A stretch of DNA of 42,341 bases from Pacificimonas flava (lineage in GTDB: Bacteria; Pseudomonadota; Alphaproteobacteria; Sphingomonadales; Sphingomonadaceae): contig NZ_AMRV01000014.1 of assembly GCF_000342165.1 (NCBI RefSeq), forward strand, positions 1-42,341, written 5' to 3'. A program made the position numbers and the translations under genes. Of the stretch, positions 8,588-17,358 are shown piece by piece; position 1 is the first letter of the stretch; each line of letters starts with the position of its first letter. The notes under the pieces were generated by a model. It was given only the letters and a program-made list of their open reading frames with translations. It ran no database searches and had not been told where the DNA came from.

Positions 8588-9334
8588 ATCGCGCCAGAAG
8601 GTCGCAATGGCCTCGGCGACTTCTAGGTCTTCAGGGTAATCCACCTCCGCACTGGCCATTCCGTCGACATACAGCGGAGCAACCAGCGTGTCTTGCGCCA
8701 GACGGTCGATAACGCTGAGATACCAGTTCTGCAGGCCCTCCGGTGTCCGAATGCAGGTTTCGAGCGCGCGCCGAAACCGAACGACGCCGCCGCCGCGAAA
8801 CGAGAGAATGCCAATCGATTCCGCGCTGATCTGGTCTTTCGGAAGGCGCTTGCCTACCGCAGCGACACGATCCTCCACCAGATGAACCTTCATATCGTCA
8901 TCGTCATAGTCCGCCTTTCGCGTGACGGTGATATTCACCGGCGCCCGGCCCCGCTCCACAAGCCGGGTGACGATATCGGACGATATGAGCGTGTCGCCAT
9001 TCAGAACAATGAAATCGCGATCCATCTTTTCTCGCACCATCCAAAGAGAAGCGAGATTGTCGGCCACTTGGTAAAACGGGTTATAGGCGATACTGACACC
9101 TTCCCTGTCCCCGATCATGTCGGCAACGGCATCCGCTCTGAAACCGGCGACGACGACAATGTCTGCTACGCCGGCATCCTGCAGAGCCTCTATCTGCCAT
9201 TCCAAGAGGGGCTTGCCCGCGAATTGCAGCAGGCATTTCGGCCGATTGTGCGTCAAGGGGCCAAGACGGCTGCCGCGCCCCGCGCTGAGAATAAGGGCGC
9301 GCATGGGCAGCTCAGGCCGAAACGGCATGGTCAT
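8561..9334 (-). CDS. Sugar/choline-phosphate nucleotidyltransferase family protein
   Basis: A 257-aa NTP-transferase that would join a nucleotide to a phosphorylated small molecule (sugar-1-phosphate or phosphocholine-like). The GT-A type nucleotide-binding signature is clear: LILSAGRGSRLGPLTHNRPK followed by LLQFAGKPLLEWQ. There is also FIVLNGDTLISSDI, with the metal-binding Asp of the NGD motif. Three starts are open. I keep the ATG at 9332-9334 because AGAAGG lies at a proper distance upstream. An ATG at 9304 would give the minimal MRALILSAG form. The first start overlaps the GMC oxidoreductase gene by 23 nt, so it is the last gene of the ECF operon. Similar proteins are annotated as phosphocholine cytidylyltransferases or as nucleotide-sugar enzymes; I cannot separate these. 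Confidence 0.85.
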   Translation of the reverse strand: MTMPFRPELPMRALILSAGRGSRLGPLTHNRPKCLLQFAGKPLLEWQIEALQDAGVADIVVVAGFRADAVADMIGDREGVSIAYNPFYQVADNLASLWMVREKMDRDFIVLNGDTLISSDIVTRLVERGRAPVNITVTRKADYDDDDMKVHLVEDRVAAVGKRLPKDQISAESIGILSFRGGGVVRFRRALETCIRTPEGLQNWYLSVIDRLAQDTLVAPLYVDGMASAEVDYPEDLEVAEAIATFWRDKETAPAQA

Positions 9335-10973
9335 TGAGAAGGCCCTTCTCTTCGAAGATGGACTGGGGCCCTGGCCGGGGATGGGCGGCGATCTTGTCGG
9401 CCGTCCGAAGCGCCAGAGCGGCGATGGTCAAGGTGGGATTGGCCCAGCCGCCCGTTGGAAACAGCGAGGAGCCGGCAATGTGGAGGTTCGCGACGCCATG
9501 AACGCGGCCAGTGTCGTCCGTTACGCCGTTACGCGGCGACCGCGACATCCGCGTCGTTCCCATGTGATGAAAACCGCCGATCGGATGAGAGGATACCAGC
9601 GGATCGGTCCGCCACGTTTCGTCAGCAATGTTCAGCCACGCCGCCCGTTCGACGCGGCCAAGACCAAGCCGTTCCAGTTCAGTACCAAGCGTATCGACGA
9701 GGATGGAAACGCTGCGCTTGTCGATCTCGCTGAGGCGCCAGTCAAGAACGGGACGGGGCATGCCAAGAGCGTCTGTTTCCGGGCCGATGGTGACCCGGCT
9801 GTCGGGGTTTGGTGCCTGTTCCGCCCGAACCACCAACGCGATCTCATTACGTCCTGCCCAATTCAGAAGCCACGGCCGCAGAGGGTCGATATGGCGCTGG
9901 GCCCAGCCGGCTGCCTTTTTCGTTCCCATCCAAAGAGCGCGGCCCGCGCGGGTCGGCGACATGTCATGCTTTAATCCGCCGTAAACGCGCATACCCCAGA
10001 ACTGCGCTGCGTCCGCTGGCTGTCGGCCTGCGATCGTCAGCGACGTGTTCAGGATGCCGGCCCTGCGCTGCAGGGCAGCGGACGGCGTAACGAGCGCGGC
10101 CACGTCGAGACCGGACAGGCAGTGCCGCCTGCCGAACAGCTTCAACAATCGCCAAGGGTTGCCGCCAACCACCCGGCCGCCTCGAGCGTGCGGGTGCTCC
10201 ATGAAATAGCGGCCAACCTGGTCGTCGGCGTTGCCGACGCCTGCGGTCATTACAGAACGCGACGCGAGCAATATACGCGCATTCTCTATACCGCCGGCAG
10301 CCAGCACGGTCTCGCGAGGCTGCAAGGTCACTTGGTTGCCACCATGTGCGCAAACGCGAAGGCTTTTCACTGTCTGCGCCGAAGCATCTAATTCTATGGA
10401 TGTCACGGTGGCATGCGTCACGATGGTACATCTCGGATGCCTGCGCAAATCTTCGCACGCGCCGTATGTGAAGCGACTGAACTGCGGATCGAACGCCCAG
10501 AAGCGGGTTTTAAGCGTCGAATTTGAAAAGGACGGCAAACGCAATCCGGCCGCTTCGAAGTCGCCGGCATTCGGTGCCATACGCGGTAGCCCAAACAGGG
10601 GCCGCGCTTCGCGGTAGTACCGCACGAGCTCGTCATATTCAATCGGCCAACCGGAATGTGGCACCCAGTCACGAGTCTGAAGGTCGACGGGATCGAGTTC
10701 GGCGCAGCGACCGCCCCAGATCGCCGTCGTTCCCCCAAAAAAGCGTAGGCGTGAATTCTGCAACGGATAATAGTCGCGCCCTACTGAGGCGCCGGCGTTC
10801 AGCTCCGCGATATCGGTCTCATAATCGAGTCCGCCGCTTTCAAGCAGCATGACGCTGCGACCCAACGCGAGAAGACGGCGGGCCATCAGGATACCTGCCG
10901 CGCCCGCTCCGACGATCACGACATCCGCTGATCGCTTTCCCCAAAGGGCATTACGACGCAGGTCGACAGTCAT
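9312..10973 (-). CDS. GMC-family FAD-dependent oxidoreductase
   Basis: A 553-aa flavoprotein that would oxidise an alcohol group. The FAD-binding Rossmann motif VVIVGAGAAGILMARRLLAL lies at about residues 18-37 with the ribose-binding LLES after it. The GMC substrate region (FGGTTAIWGGRC) and the C-terminal GMC_oxred_C block with its catalytic His (GGFHHMGTTRMS, then HIAGSSLFPTGGWANPTLT) are intact. There is no signal peptide or twin-arginine motif, so it is cytoplasmic. Start and stop overlap both neighbours (ATGA with the anti-sigma factor, 23 nt with the nucleotidyltransferase). A GMC enzyme directly cotranscribed with an ECF sigma/anti-sigma pair is less usual and suggests a stress-induced modification. 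The substrate is unknown. Confidence 0.9.
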   Translation of the reverse strand: MTVDLRRNALWGKRSADVVIVGAGAAGILMARRLLALGRSVMLLESGGLDYETDIAELNAGASVGRDYYPLQNSRLRFFGGTTAIWGGRCAELDPVDLQTRDWVPHSGWPIEYDELVRYYREARPLFGLPRMAPNAGDFEAAGLRLPSFSNSTLKTRFWAFDPQFSRFTYGACEDLRRHPRCTIVTHATVTSIELDASAQTVKSLRVCAHGGNQVTLQPRETVLAAGGIENARILLASRSVMTAGVGNADDQVGRYFMEHPHARGGRVVGGNPWRLLKLFGRRHCLSGLDVAALVTPSAALQRRAGILNTSLTIAGRQPADAAQFWGMRVYGGLKHDMSPTRAGRALWMGTKKAAGWAQRHIDPLRPWLLNWAGRNEIALVVRAEQAPNPDSRVTIGPETDALGMPRPVLDWRLSEIDKRSVSILVDTLGTELERLGLGRVERAAWLNIADETWRTDPLVSSHPIGGFHHMGTTRMSRSPRNGVTDDTGRVHGVANLHIAGSSLFPTGGWANPTLTIAALALRTADKIAAHPRPGPQSIFEEKGLLNDHAVSA

Positions 10974-11746
10974 CCGGCATCCTGATTGTCGGCAAGATCG
11001 ACTGCCAACGCCTGGATGTCTTCAGGGAGCGGAGTGCCTGTCAGCACATAGACGTTGCCGGCGCGGGCCCAGTAGCTGACATCGGCATCGCCAAGCTGAC
11101 GCATGACCGGCTGGCTGCCGACTCCGTCCACCAGCGGAGCCCGCACGGCAAACAGGGAAAATTCCGCAGGACCATCGCCGGCGATGACAAGCTGCAGACT
11201 GGGACCGTAGTCGGAGGGGAACACCTGCGCGTCGACGAATTTCAATCCCGCCGGTAGCGCCGGAATGCCAATTTGCAATGCGGTGCGGACGTCGGCCGGA
11301 TCGAAGCTGGGCGCTTCGATCTGCGATTCCATGCGTTCACGAACGAGCGCGACCCGGTGCGACATCAGTGCCTCTTCTATGAAACCGCGCGGCTCGGCAG
11401 CGGCGGGCTCGCCGAACTCTACATGCGGGGCGCCTAGAACGATGACGGCGAGCAGCATGAGCGCGCCAAGACCGCTCATCATGGCCCGGGGGGGCCAAAA
11501 CGCCGCCGGTCCGGGTTCGCTATCGATACGCCGTGACAGCCGCTTGGCAGCCCTTTCGTGTCGACGTCGCGGCGCGCTGCTGCCCATACACAGCGCCTGC
11601 AGCGCCGCATTGGCCTGCATGTCGGAAAGCACCCGCTCTGCGGCGTCGGGGTTTCGTTGCAGATATGACAGCACTCGAACCTGGTCTTCCGCCTCCAGCT
11701 GTCCGTCGACGAGGGCCTGCAGTTCGACTTCAGTGATTTCGCTCAT
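10970..11746 (-). CDS. Membrane-anchored anti-sigma factor
   Basis: A 258-aa protein with three parts. An N-terminal cytoplasmic helical region (EVELQALVDGQLEAEDQVRV) is typical of anti-sigma domains of the RsiW/ChrR-like class, but without an obvious Zn-binding HxxxCxxC. A single transmembrane helix follows at about residues 86-106 (GLGALMLLAVIVLGAP). The rest is a periplasmic domain of about 150 residues (VYVLTGTPLPEDIQALAVDL) as in other alphaproteobacterial anti-sigma proteins. The ATG at 11744-11746 overlaps the sigma-factor stop (ATGA), which fixes the start. Open frame continues upstream, but that is sigma-factor sequence in another frame. It would hold the ECF sigma inactive until an envelope signal. 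The GMC gene follows with another ATGA overlap. Confidence 0.85.
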   Translation of the reverse strand: MSEITEVELQALVDGQLEAEDQVRVLSYLQRNPDAAERVLSDMQANAALQALCMGSSAPRRRHERAAKRLSRRIDSEPGPAAFWPPRAMMSGLGALMLLAVIVLGAPHVEFGEPAAAEPRGFIEEALMSHRVALVRERMESQIEAPSFDPADVRTALQIGIPALPAGLKFVDAQVFPSDYGPSLQLVIAGDGPAEFSLFAVRAPLVDGVGSQPVMRQLGDADVSYWARAGNVYVLTGTPLPEDIQALAVDLADNQDAG

Positions 11747-12273
11747 GACGCTGTCCCTGAGTTCACGAGATGGAGATGGCTTGGTTTTCCGGTGTCGGAA
11801 TTGGGTTTCGGATCCCGAAGCTTTGCACGAGCACGGGCAAGCCGGGACATGAGTGTACCCACAGGGACTTCGAGGACGGTCGCAGCGTCCTGATAGGTCA
11901 GGCCCTCCACGACGACGAGATGAAGCGCGGCGCGCTGATTCTCCGGCAGGGCATCGAAAGCGCTGCCGACTTGTTTCAGATAGACGGCCCATTCCTGTTG
12001 AGCCGGCATCTTCTCCGGACAGTCCAGTTCCTGGAGTTTGTCTGCGCGAACGGCCTGCTTGCGCCGATCGCTGACGAACCGGTTGTGCATGATGGACAAA
12101 AGCCAGCCGCGAACCGGTCGCGCCCTGTCATAGCTCTCACTCTTTGCAATGGCCGATACAAGTGTGTCCTGGACCAGATCTTCCGCGGCACTAGGATCGC
12201 GCGTCAGCGAGAGAGCATAGCGACCGAGTACGCCGAGCTGACTGGAAATATCGAAAGGCGAAGACCCGGACAT
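11743..12273 (-). CDS. ECF-type RNA polymerase sigma factor
   Basis: A 176-aa sigma-70 family member of the extracytoplasmic-function group, having only regions 2 and 4. Region 2: YALSLTRDPSAAEDLVQDTL and the -10-binding part RGWLLSIMHNRFVSDRRKQ. Region 4 is a helix-turn-helix: LPENQRAALHLVVVEGLTYQ followed by DAATVLEVPVGTLMSRLARA. It is first in an operon with its own anti-sigma factor, a GMC oxidoreductase and a nucleotidyltransferase, so it probably controls this module and itself. There is no PhyR or NepR nearby, so it is not the general-stress EcfG. The ATG at 12271-12273 has no Shine-Dalgarno and sits almost exactly where transcription would start from the candidate promoter, suggesting a leaderless mRNA. 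Confidence 0.93.
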   Translation of the reverse strand: MSGSSPFDISSQLGVLGRYALSLTRDPSAAEDLVQDTLVSAIAKSESYDRARPVRGWLLSIMHNRFVSDRRKQAVRADKLQELDCPEKMPAQQEWAVYLKQVGSAFDALPENQRAALHLVVVEGLTYQDAATVLEVPVGTLMSRLARARAKLRDPKPNSDTGKPSHLHLVNSGTAS

Positions 12274-12278
12274 ATCCC

Positions 12279-12306
12279 GTTTACGCGCCGGCGCAGAGTT
12301 TATTCC
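12279..12306 (-). promoter_or_regulatory. Candidate ECF autoregulatory promoter
   Basis: On the minus strand GGAATAAA (12299-12306) is followed after about 16 nt by CGTAAAC (12279-12285). The GGAAT-type -35 and the spacing fit ECF promoters. The -10 is 5 nt from the sigma-factor ATG, so the transcript would be nearly or fully leaderless. Called by pattern only. Confidence 0.45.
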
Positions 12307-12886
12307 AACAGAATCGCAAAAATAGACGCCTACGCCAAGTTCGAGCGAATAATCGTCTCCAGCATCACCGCCTTTGAACGCAGGCGTGTACTGGCCTCTG
12401 AATCGCCTATTCAGACCGACATAGTACGCTCAGCAGCAGGCCCACACATAGCTCGTCAAGTCGGGACGCTCCCCCGCTCGCCGCCGTGCCCGCTCTTTAG
12501 CGCATGGCAGCACCTGCGGGGTTAATTGAATGGTCCGGTCAGCATTCCGTCGGGTGTGCGTTCGGACAATCCAGACGCTTTGCCGATAGCAAATTCTACG
12601 TAAACGACACAGAAATTTGAACGGCTTTCGATTGTCCGGGACATTTTCGCCGACCTCAACCGAAAGCATTCGCCGCCGGCAGTCGCTACGATCGACAAAC
12701 CTTGGGCCGCAAGCGGACTGGCAGCTAAGGAGCCCGAAGGGCGCAAACCAGACTTTTATCAAGTGACCGGCAATTACTAATTCCGGAAGTCGCACCGAAT
12801 ATTGCCGGGAGGTCGGGCTGGAAAACTGGAAGTAGTCTCTCAGGCTGGACGGCCGAAGCTCCGAACCGCTCCCTTTCCTTTTGGCT
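12307..12886. other. 580-nt intergenic stretch between ECF operon and McrBC operon
   Basis: Lies upstream of the ECF operon and downstream of mcrC. No gene is supported: open frames here have no recognisable motifs and poor starts. It holds repeat copy 3 (12703-12722). Confidence 0.5.
12703..12722 (+). repeat. Degenerate intergenic repeat, copy 3
   Basis: TGGGCCG, then four unlike bases, then CGGACTG. The same two 7-mers with the same spacing occur in copy 4 (21716-21738), in the same orientation. The two copies lie outside opposite ends of the McrBC operon. Confidence 0.5.
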
Positions 12887-14203
12887 CTAGGCGGCCACGG
12901 ACTGACGCGATTGTAGGCCAAGATCGTCGCTCAACAGAAGGTCCCTTAGCTGTCCCACGGCCGCTTTCGGGTTCGAGAGCGACAACGTCCCGACCGCGAT
13001 CCGACTGTCGTCGGTCCCGTTGATCCGATGCACGCATGTTAGGCCGGCGGCTTCCGATCCCAGCCCCGGGTGGTGAGGATAGAGTAGTAGCAAACGTTCG
13101 CACTGGTAGACGTGGGCATAGGCCATCATCTGGTAGACGTCGGCTTGGCCGACGCCGTACTTTGGATCATCGATCACGCCCCTGAGGCGTTTCCATTTGG
13201 TATCGATCACCAGCATTGGTGTGCCTCGGGCGGAGACCGTGATGTCCGGCTTCGTCGCGAAGCGATTTTGCCCCGTCTGGAGGTCGGCCAACGCATAGCC
13301 GCGAGGCCCCTGCAGACGAACCTCAAATCCGGTTCCAGCCAGCGCACGAACGAGGCTCCTTCCGACGAACTCCTCGAACAGCTTGTTCATTTCGAACAGG
13401 AGCGAGAAGCCGCGTGCGTCACCGCTGCTCGTCGTCTGGAAGCGATCCCCGAGCAACAGCTTCGCCAGCGAAAGCAACTGCGCCCAAGAGCGGTTGGTCC
13501 GGTCGATGACGACCTGATGCCACGGGAGGGCTTTAACCGGCACCGCGGTAATGTCCGCGAAGGCAAAGCTGAGCTCCGCCAGCCGCCGCTGGTTTTCCGG
13601 GGCCCGAGCTACCTTTGTGAGTTTCGTCACCGCCGCTTTCATGATCTGGTTAAGAGCGATATCGGCGCTGAGCTCGTCAAAGCGGCATGCCAGTCGCTGA
13701 GGGCTGGCGGCGAGGACCGTGAATTGCCGCTTGACGTCCAACCTGCCCCGCAGCGCCGCCAAGTCATCTTCGTGCGGCACGTACCGCCGGGGAAGACCGC
13801 GGTGGAGCGCCTCAAAGAGCCGATCGCAGAATAGCCGGATCAGTATTTCGAGAAGGTCGTCCCGCTGCCACCCGAGATCGGTCAAGCCGCCCTCGACAAT
13901 ATCGAGATCGAGCACAACCGCGAGCATATGAACGAGGCTTCGCCGCGCGGCTGCGTCGCTCTCGTTCCCGTCGATCTTGGGGAGGATCTCGAGCGTCACG
14001 CCATCGGCGGCGATAACGCCGACGACCTGCTGGGCGCGCAGCTTCTTCGGATGGTTGACCAAGATGCGCTCGCCGTCGAGGCTCGCCGTTCGCACGGCGG
14101 CCGCACACTCGACGACGCGGTCCGCGACCGCCCTGCTGAAGGAACCCGGGCCGGGCTCCTCGATGGGGATGTAATCCCACTCGCGGACGCTCCGACGGAT
14201 CAT
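12887..14203 (-). CDS. mcrC: McrC-family nuclease subunit of a type IV restriction system
   Basis: A 438-aa protein with the McrC layout. An N-terminal beta-rich half of about 200 residues would contact the McrB ring (EILPKIDGN, where McrC-type proteins carry the 'PKI' motif). A helical middle follows, then a C-terminal PD-(D/E)xK nuclease core: KPDITV at about residue 318, and VIDTKWK at about residue 330 supplying the D-x-K pair. McrC stimulates the McrB NTPase and cuts DNA. It is the last gene of the four-gene operon, and its ATG overlaps the mcrB stop (ATGA at 14200-14203). Catalytic residues look intact. The assignment is firm from the motif order and from the partner gene. Confidence 0.92.
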   Translation of the reverse strand: MIRRSVREWDYIPIEEPGPGSFSRAVADRVVECAAAVRTASLDGERILVNHPKKLRAQQVVGVIAADGVTLEILPKIDGNESDAAARRSLVHMLAVVLDLDIVEGGLTDLGWQRDDLLEILIRLFCDRLFEALHRGLPRRYVPHEDDLAALRGRLDVKRQFTVLAASPQRLACRFDELSADIALNQIMKAAVTKLTKVARAPENQRRLAELSFAFADITAVPVKALPWHQVVIDRTNRSWAQLLSLAKLLLGDRFQTTSSGDARGFSLLFEMNKLFEEFVGRSLVRALAGTGFEVRLQGPRGYALADLQTGQNRFATKPDITVSARGTPMLVIDTKWKRLRGVIDDPKYGVGQADVYQMMAYAHVYQCERLLLLYPHHPGLGSEAAGLTCVHRINGTDDSRIAVGTLSLSNPKAAVGQLRDLLLSDDLGLQSRQSVAA

Positions 14204-17200
14204 CCCGTTAACTGCCGGTAGGCTTCAAGACTGAATGTATCGCGGACGGTATAGCGCCACCGCTCGTTAACGTAGTCGACTTCGCCTGCGGCTAGTGGGG
14301 CAAGCCTTCGGCGAACGATAAAGCCGCCTTCATCTTCGATCTCTCCGAGGGCCTGCCTGACCCGCTCCCAGTTTTCGTAGAAGTACTCGGCGAGCAGCGG
14401 AATCACCTTTGCGCCCATGACCTCATCGACTCCCTCCTTGGTCGCACAGCCGAGGAAGTAGGCGTGGCCGATCTGGTGCTCGCGATCGAAAAGATACTCG
14501 ATACGATCGTTCAGGGTCTGAAGAAGACGCCTCACGTTGATGCCTTCGACATCGTCCGGCACCAGGTTAGAGCTCGGCATCAGCTCCTTGAAGCGGAATC
14601 GCCTCCTAAGCGCCGTGTCCAGAAGCGCAATGGACCGGTCTGCCGTGTTCATCGTGCCGACGATGTGAAGATTAGCCGGCACGCCGAAGGTGTCGCCGGA
14701 ATAGGGCAGCTTGAGCCGAAGCTCGTTACTTTCGCCCAAGCGCTTGTCGGGCTCGATAAGCGTGATCAGCTCGCCGAACACCTTCGAGATGTTGGCCCGG
14801 TTGATCTCGTCGATGATGAGCACGAATTGGTCGGGGGCTGAAGGAACAGCAGGACTATCGCTGGGAAGGAGACGGGAGAGGGCTTCCTTTTTGATCTTCG
14901 CTTCCTTCAGCAGGTAGCAGGACTGCATCGTTAGCGCGCCGTCGTAGATCGTGTCGATCGGCAGAGCGTCGTCGATGACGAGAAGCCAACGCACCGGCCG
15001 GCGATGATTGTAGGTCTGCTCGCCGGTCGGCTCGTAATAATAGTCCCCGGTGATCTCGCCGATCGCCCGGAAGTGCGAATTCCCTTCCGACACGATGACG
15101 ATGTCGCCCTCGCGCATGCTGCCGCGGAATCGCCAGACCTGGGAAATGTTGCCGCTGTTTCCCTTGGTGCCGGGCTCGATCTCGTTCCACTTGTCGAAAA
15201 TCGCCTGGTAATCCTCGTACCGCGGATCGGACCAGTCTACCTCTCCGCCCCATCCGAGCACGATATAGTCGCCCTCGATCGCGGCATCGTAGATGTGATC
15301 CTCGGCGCCGGCTCGACCGAGCGACATCTTGAAGAACTGGCGATCACCCAGATTATAGCCGCCGGACCGACCGGCGCTTTTGCGCGCCTGCTCGGCGAGC
15401 GCCGAGATTTCCCGGAACACGCCCTTGCGCGGCTCAAGCCTGAAGCCGCCAGCCTGGCTCTCGGAACCGCCATCATCGCCGGTGACCGGCCGGAGACCCT
15501 CGACGAAGTCTTCATAAGCGTAAGACTGGTGGAATGTAACGAAGCCAATCTGCCCCGCTTCCATCAGTACGTCATAGCGGCTTTTCAGCTCCTCCCTGCT
15601 TTCGGGAACAGTTCCGTCACAGAGCCTCACTGCCTCCTCGGCCGTCGCAAAGGTTTTGCCGGTGCCGGGCGGCCCATAAAGTATGAGGTTAGTCGGTCTT
15701 GTCACAGTCGTTCCCCCGCCGGAGCCCGTACTCGCGGCATTATCCACTTGAGAGTTGTCAGCCCGATTTACCGCCCAGATGAATCCTTGGACGTCCCAAA
15801 GATCGCGCGGCTTCCAGTCCCATTCACGCCCCATCACGTTGCGAATGGCGCCCATCAGGTCGAGCACGTTGCGAAACTCGTCCGCGCTGAGCGGGTTGTA
15901 GGTGAGGACGGGCTTGCCGAGCAGCGCGCGAGCGGTCCTCATCACCGGATCCGTATTGATCCCGTACGCTTCGTCCGGACGCGCGAACGCCGCGATCATC
16001 GTCGGTATGTTTCGGCTTTCGCTGTAGGGAAGGTTCTTCTCCTGGCCTTCTTTGAAGACGGGCCAGGTCCCCTCCACGAAAGCGGCTACCGCGTCGGCAA
16101 GATCGTCTGTCGCCCTTGCGAGCTGCCCCGCGTGCCGCTCAAGAACGCCCGGATGCGCGGTGCGCAGGTTCTTAATCCGAGCGTCAGTGCGCCAGCCAAG
16201 AAGCCCGGAGTCCGGGCCGGTCAGCAGGTCGAGAAAGGCGGCACCGAGTGCCTCATCATCGAGCGGCGGCTCCTTCCGAAGCGCCTCCTGGGCCCGCGCC
16301 AGAAGGACGTCCTTGTAGCGTCGCTCTTCTTCGAAATAGCCGCCGCTGCTGGCTGCGAACCCTTCCGGCTCAAAGTCAGGGTATCGTGCGAGAAACAGCG
16401 CCTTGAGCCTTTCGAGCGCTTCGCGGTTGAGGCCGCTCCCGCCGCCATCGTACCAGTCGAGAACCTTGGTCAGTTCGCCCTCGCTCGATGCGCGAACGCT
16501 GAGGACCGGCTTGGGAAATCCCGCGTTGCGAAGATCGGAGGGCGGAGCGTGGCTGAGACGGCCGGGCAGGTTGGAATGACGGCCCTTGTCGGCCGCGTAT
16601 GATTGCACCTCCTGCGCTGGCGGTGGCACGGCCCGTTCGTCGTCTTCGAGCCAGAGCTGGACCTTCGAGATGTCCTTCTGAAGCGCGATCGCTTGGCCGC
16701 CCGCGAGCTCGAACGAAACCATCTTCTGGCTGTCAACGTCAGGATCGCCGTAGCGCTCGCGCAGGATCGCCTCGGCGCGGGGCACGTCGAAATTGGCGCT
16801 GGAGACGGTTTCGAACGTGAATTCGGTCGTCGAGCTGTCCTCCAGGCCCTCGCGCCGCACCAGCCGAACACCCGCCAGGACCTGGAACTTCGTGCTGCCG
16901 ATGGCGCTGCAGACCGCCGGCATGGTGTCCTGCAAGCCCATTTGCTTGTGAACGTCGCCTGCTCGGACGACAAAGCGGTTCTCGCCCGCGCGGCGGGCCG
17001 GCTCGACAACCTGCTTCATGACGAACGCGCGGATTCGGTCGGCCTGCGACTGCGCAGCGGACACGCCCCCGGTCTCGCGAAACTGGCGATAGACGGACAG
17101 CGCCGAACGATACGACGCCAGGCTCTTGTATGGGTCGCCATCGATCTGGATCTTGGAGGTGTTCGGCTTGCCTGCGGCGTTATCTTCGGCGGAGTAGGCG

Positions 17201-17358
17201 AGATCCTTCAGGATCGATGCGAAGGCATCCCGTTCGAACGCCTCGTCGAGATCGCCGTAATGCCTCTCAACCCTGCGGGCATCCGCCAAACGGGTCGAGA
17301 CTGTGTTCGGAGCCTGACCCTGCGCCTGCATCCACGCGCGGAATTCGTCTTCCTTCAA
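14200..17358 (-). CDS. mcrB: McrB-type AAA+ NTPase with PUA/EVE-like insert
   Basis: A 1052-aa motor/specificity subunit, about twice the length of E. coli McrB. AAA+ motifs are complete: Walker A LILYGPPGTGKTFAT at about residue 557, Walker B QFVLIIDEINRANISK at about 842, and the McrB signature GTMNTADRS at about 897 with LRRRFRF after it. Between Walker A and Walker B (about residues 670-815) sits an insert with the pattern of an EVE/PUA-like base-reading domain: GDYIVLGWGGEVDWSD, VWRFRGSMREGDIVIV, FRAIGEITGDYYYEP. The N-terminal ~550 residues include a helical segment resembling a phage-integrase core-binding (SAM-like) domain (residues 1-110), then regions I do not recognise. It likely recognises modified bases and drives translocation with McrC. 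Both ends overlap neighbours. The insert's identity is by eye. Confidence 0.9.
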   Translation of the reverse strand: MKEDEFRAWMQAQGQAPNTVSTRLADARRVERHYGDLDEAFERDAFASILKDLAYSAEDNAAGKPNTSKIQIDGDPYKSLASYRSALSVYRQFRETGGVSAAQSQADRIRAFVMKQVVEPARRAGENRFVVRAGDVHKQMGLQDTMPAVCSAIGSTKFQVLAGVRLVRREGLEDSSTTEFTFETVSSANFDVPRAEAILRERYGDPDVDSQKMVSFELAGGQAIALQKDISKVQLWLEDDERAVPPPAQEVQSYAADKGRHSNLPGRLSHAPPSDLRNAGFPKPVLSVRASSEGELTKVLDWYDGGGSGLNREALERLKALFLARYPDFEPEGFAASSGGYFEEERRYKDVLLARAQEALRKEPPLDDEALGAAFLDLLTGPDSGLLGWRTDARIKNLRTAHPGVLERHAGQLARATDDLADAVAAFVEGTWPVFKEGQEKNLPYSESRNIPTMIAAFARPDEAYGINTDPVMRTARALLGKPVLTYNPLSADEFRNVLDLMGAIRNVMGREWDWKPRDLWDVQGFIWAVNRADNSQVDNAASTGSGGGTTVTRPTNLILYGPPGTGKTFATAEEAVRLCDGTVPESREELKSRYDVLMEAGQIGFVTFHQSYAYEDFVEGLRPVTGDDGGSESQAGGFRLEPRKGVFREISALAEQARKSAGRSGGYNLGDRQFFKMSLGRAGAEDHIYDAAIEGDYIVLGWGGEVDWSDPRYEDYQAIFDKWNEIEPGTKGNSGNISQVWRFRGSMREGDIVIVSEGNSHFRAIGEITGDYYYEPTGEQTYNHRRPVRWLLVIDDALPIDTIYDGALTMQSCYLLKEAKIKKEALSRLLPSDSPAVPSAPDQFVLIIDEINRANISKVFGELITLIEPDKRLGESNELRLKLPYSGDTFGVPANLHIVGTMNTADRSIALLDTALRRRFRFKELMPSSNLVPDDVEGINVRRLLQTLNDRIEYLFDREHQIGHAYFLGCATKEGVDEVMGAKVIPLLAEYFYENWERVRQALGEIEDEGGFIVRRRLAPLAAGEVDYVNERWRYTVRDTFSLEAYRQLTG

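Noticed and set aside
11743-12273. Sigma factor as the general-stress regulator EcfG
   Set aside because: No PhyR, NepR or stress histidine kinase nearby, and the partner is a membrane anti-sigma factor.
12430-12921. Minus-strand open frame of 163 codons in the gap before mcrC
   Set aside because: No motif, poor start, and contains the intergenic repeat; treated as non-coding.
15004-16602. Long plus-strand open frame (532 codons) opposite the McrB gene
   Set aside because: It is the GC-rich antisense of a clear McrB coding sequence. It has no domain motifs and no ribosome site.
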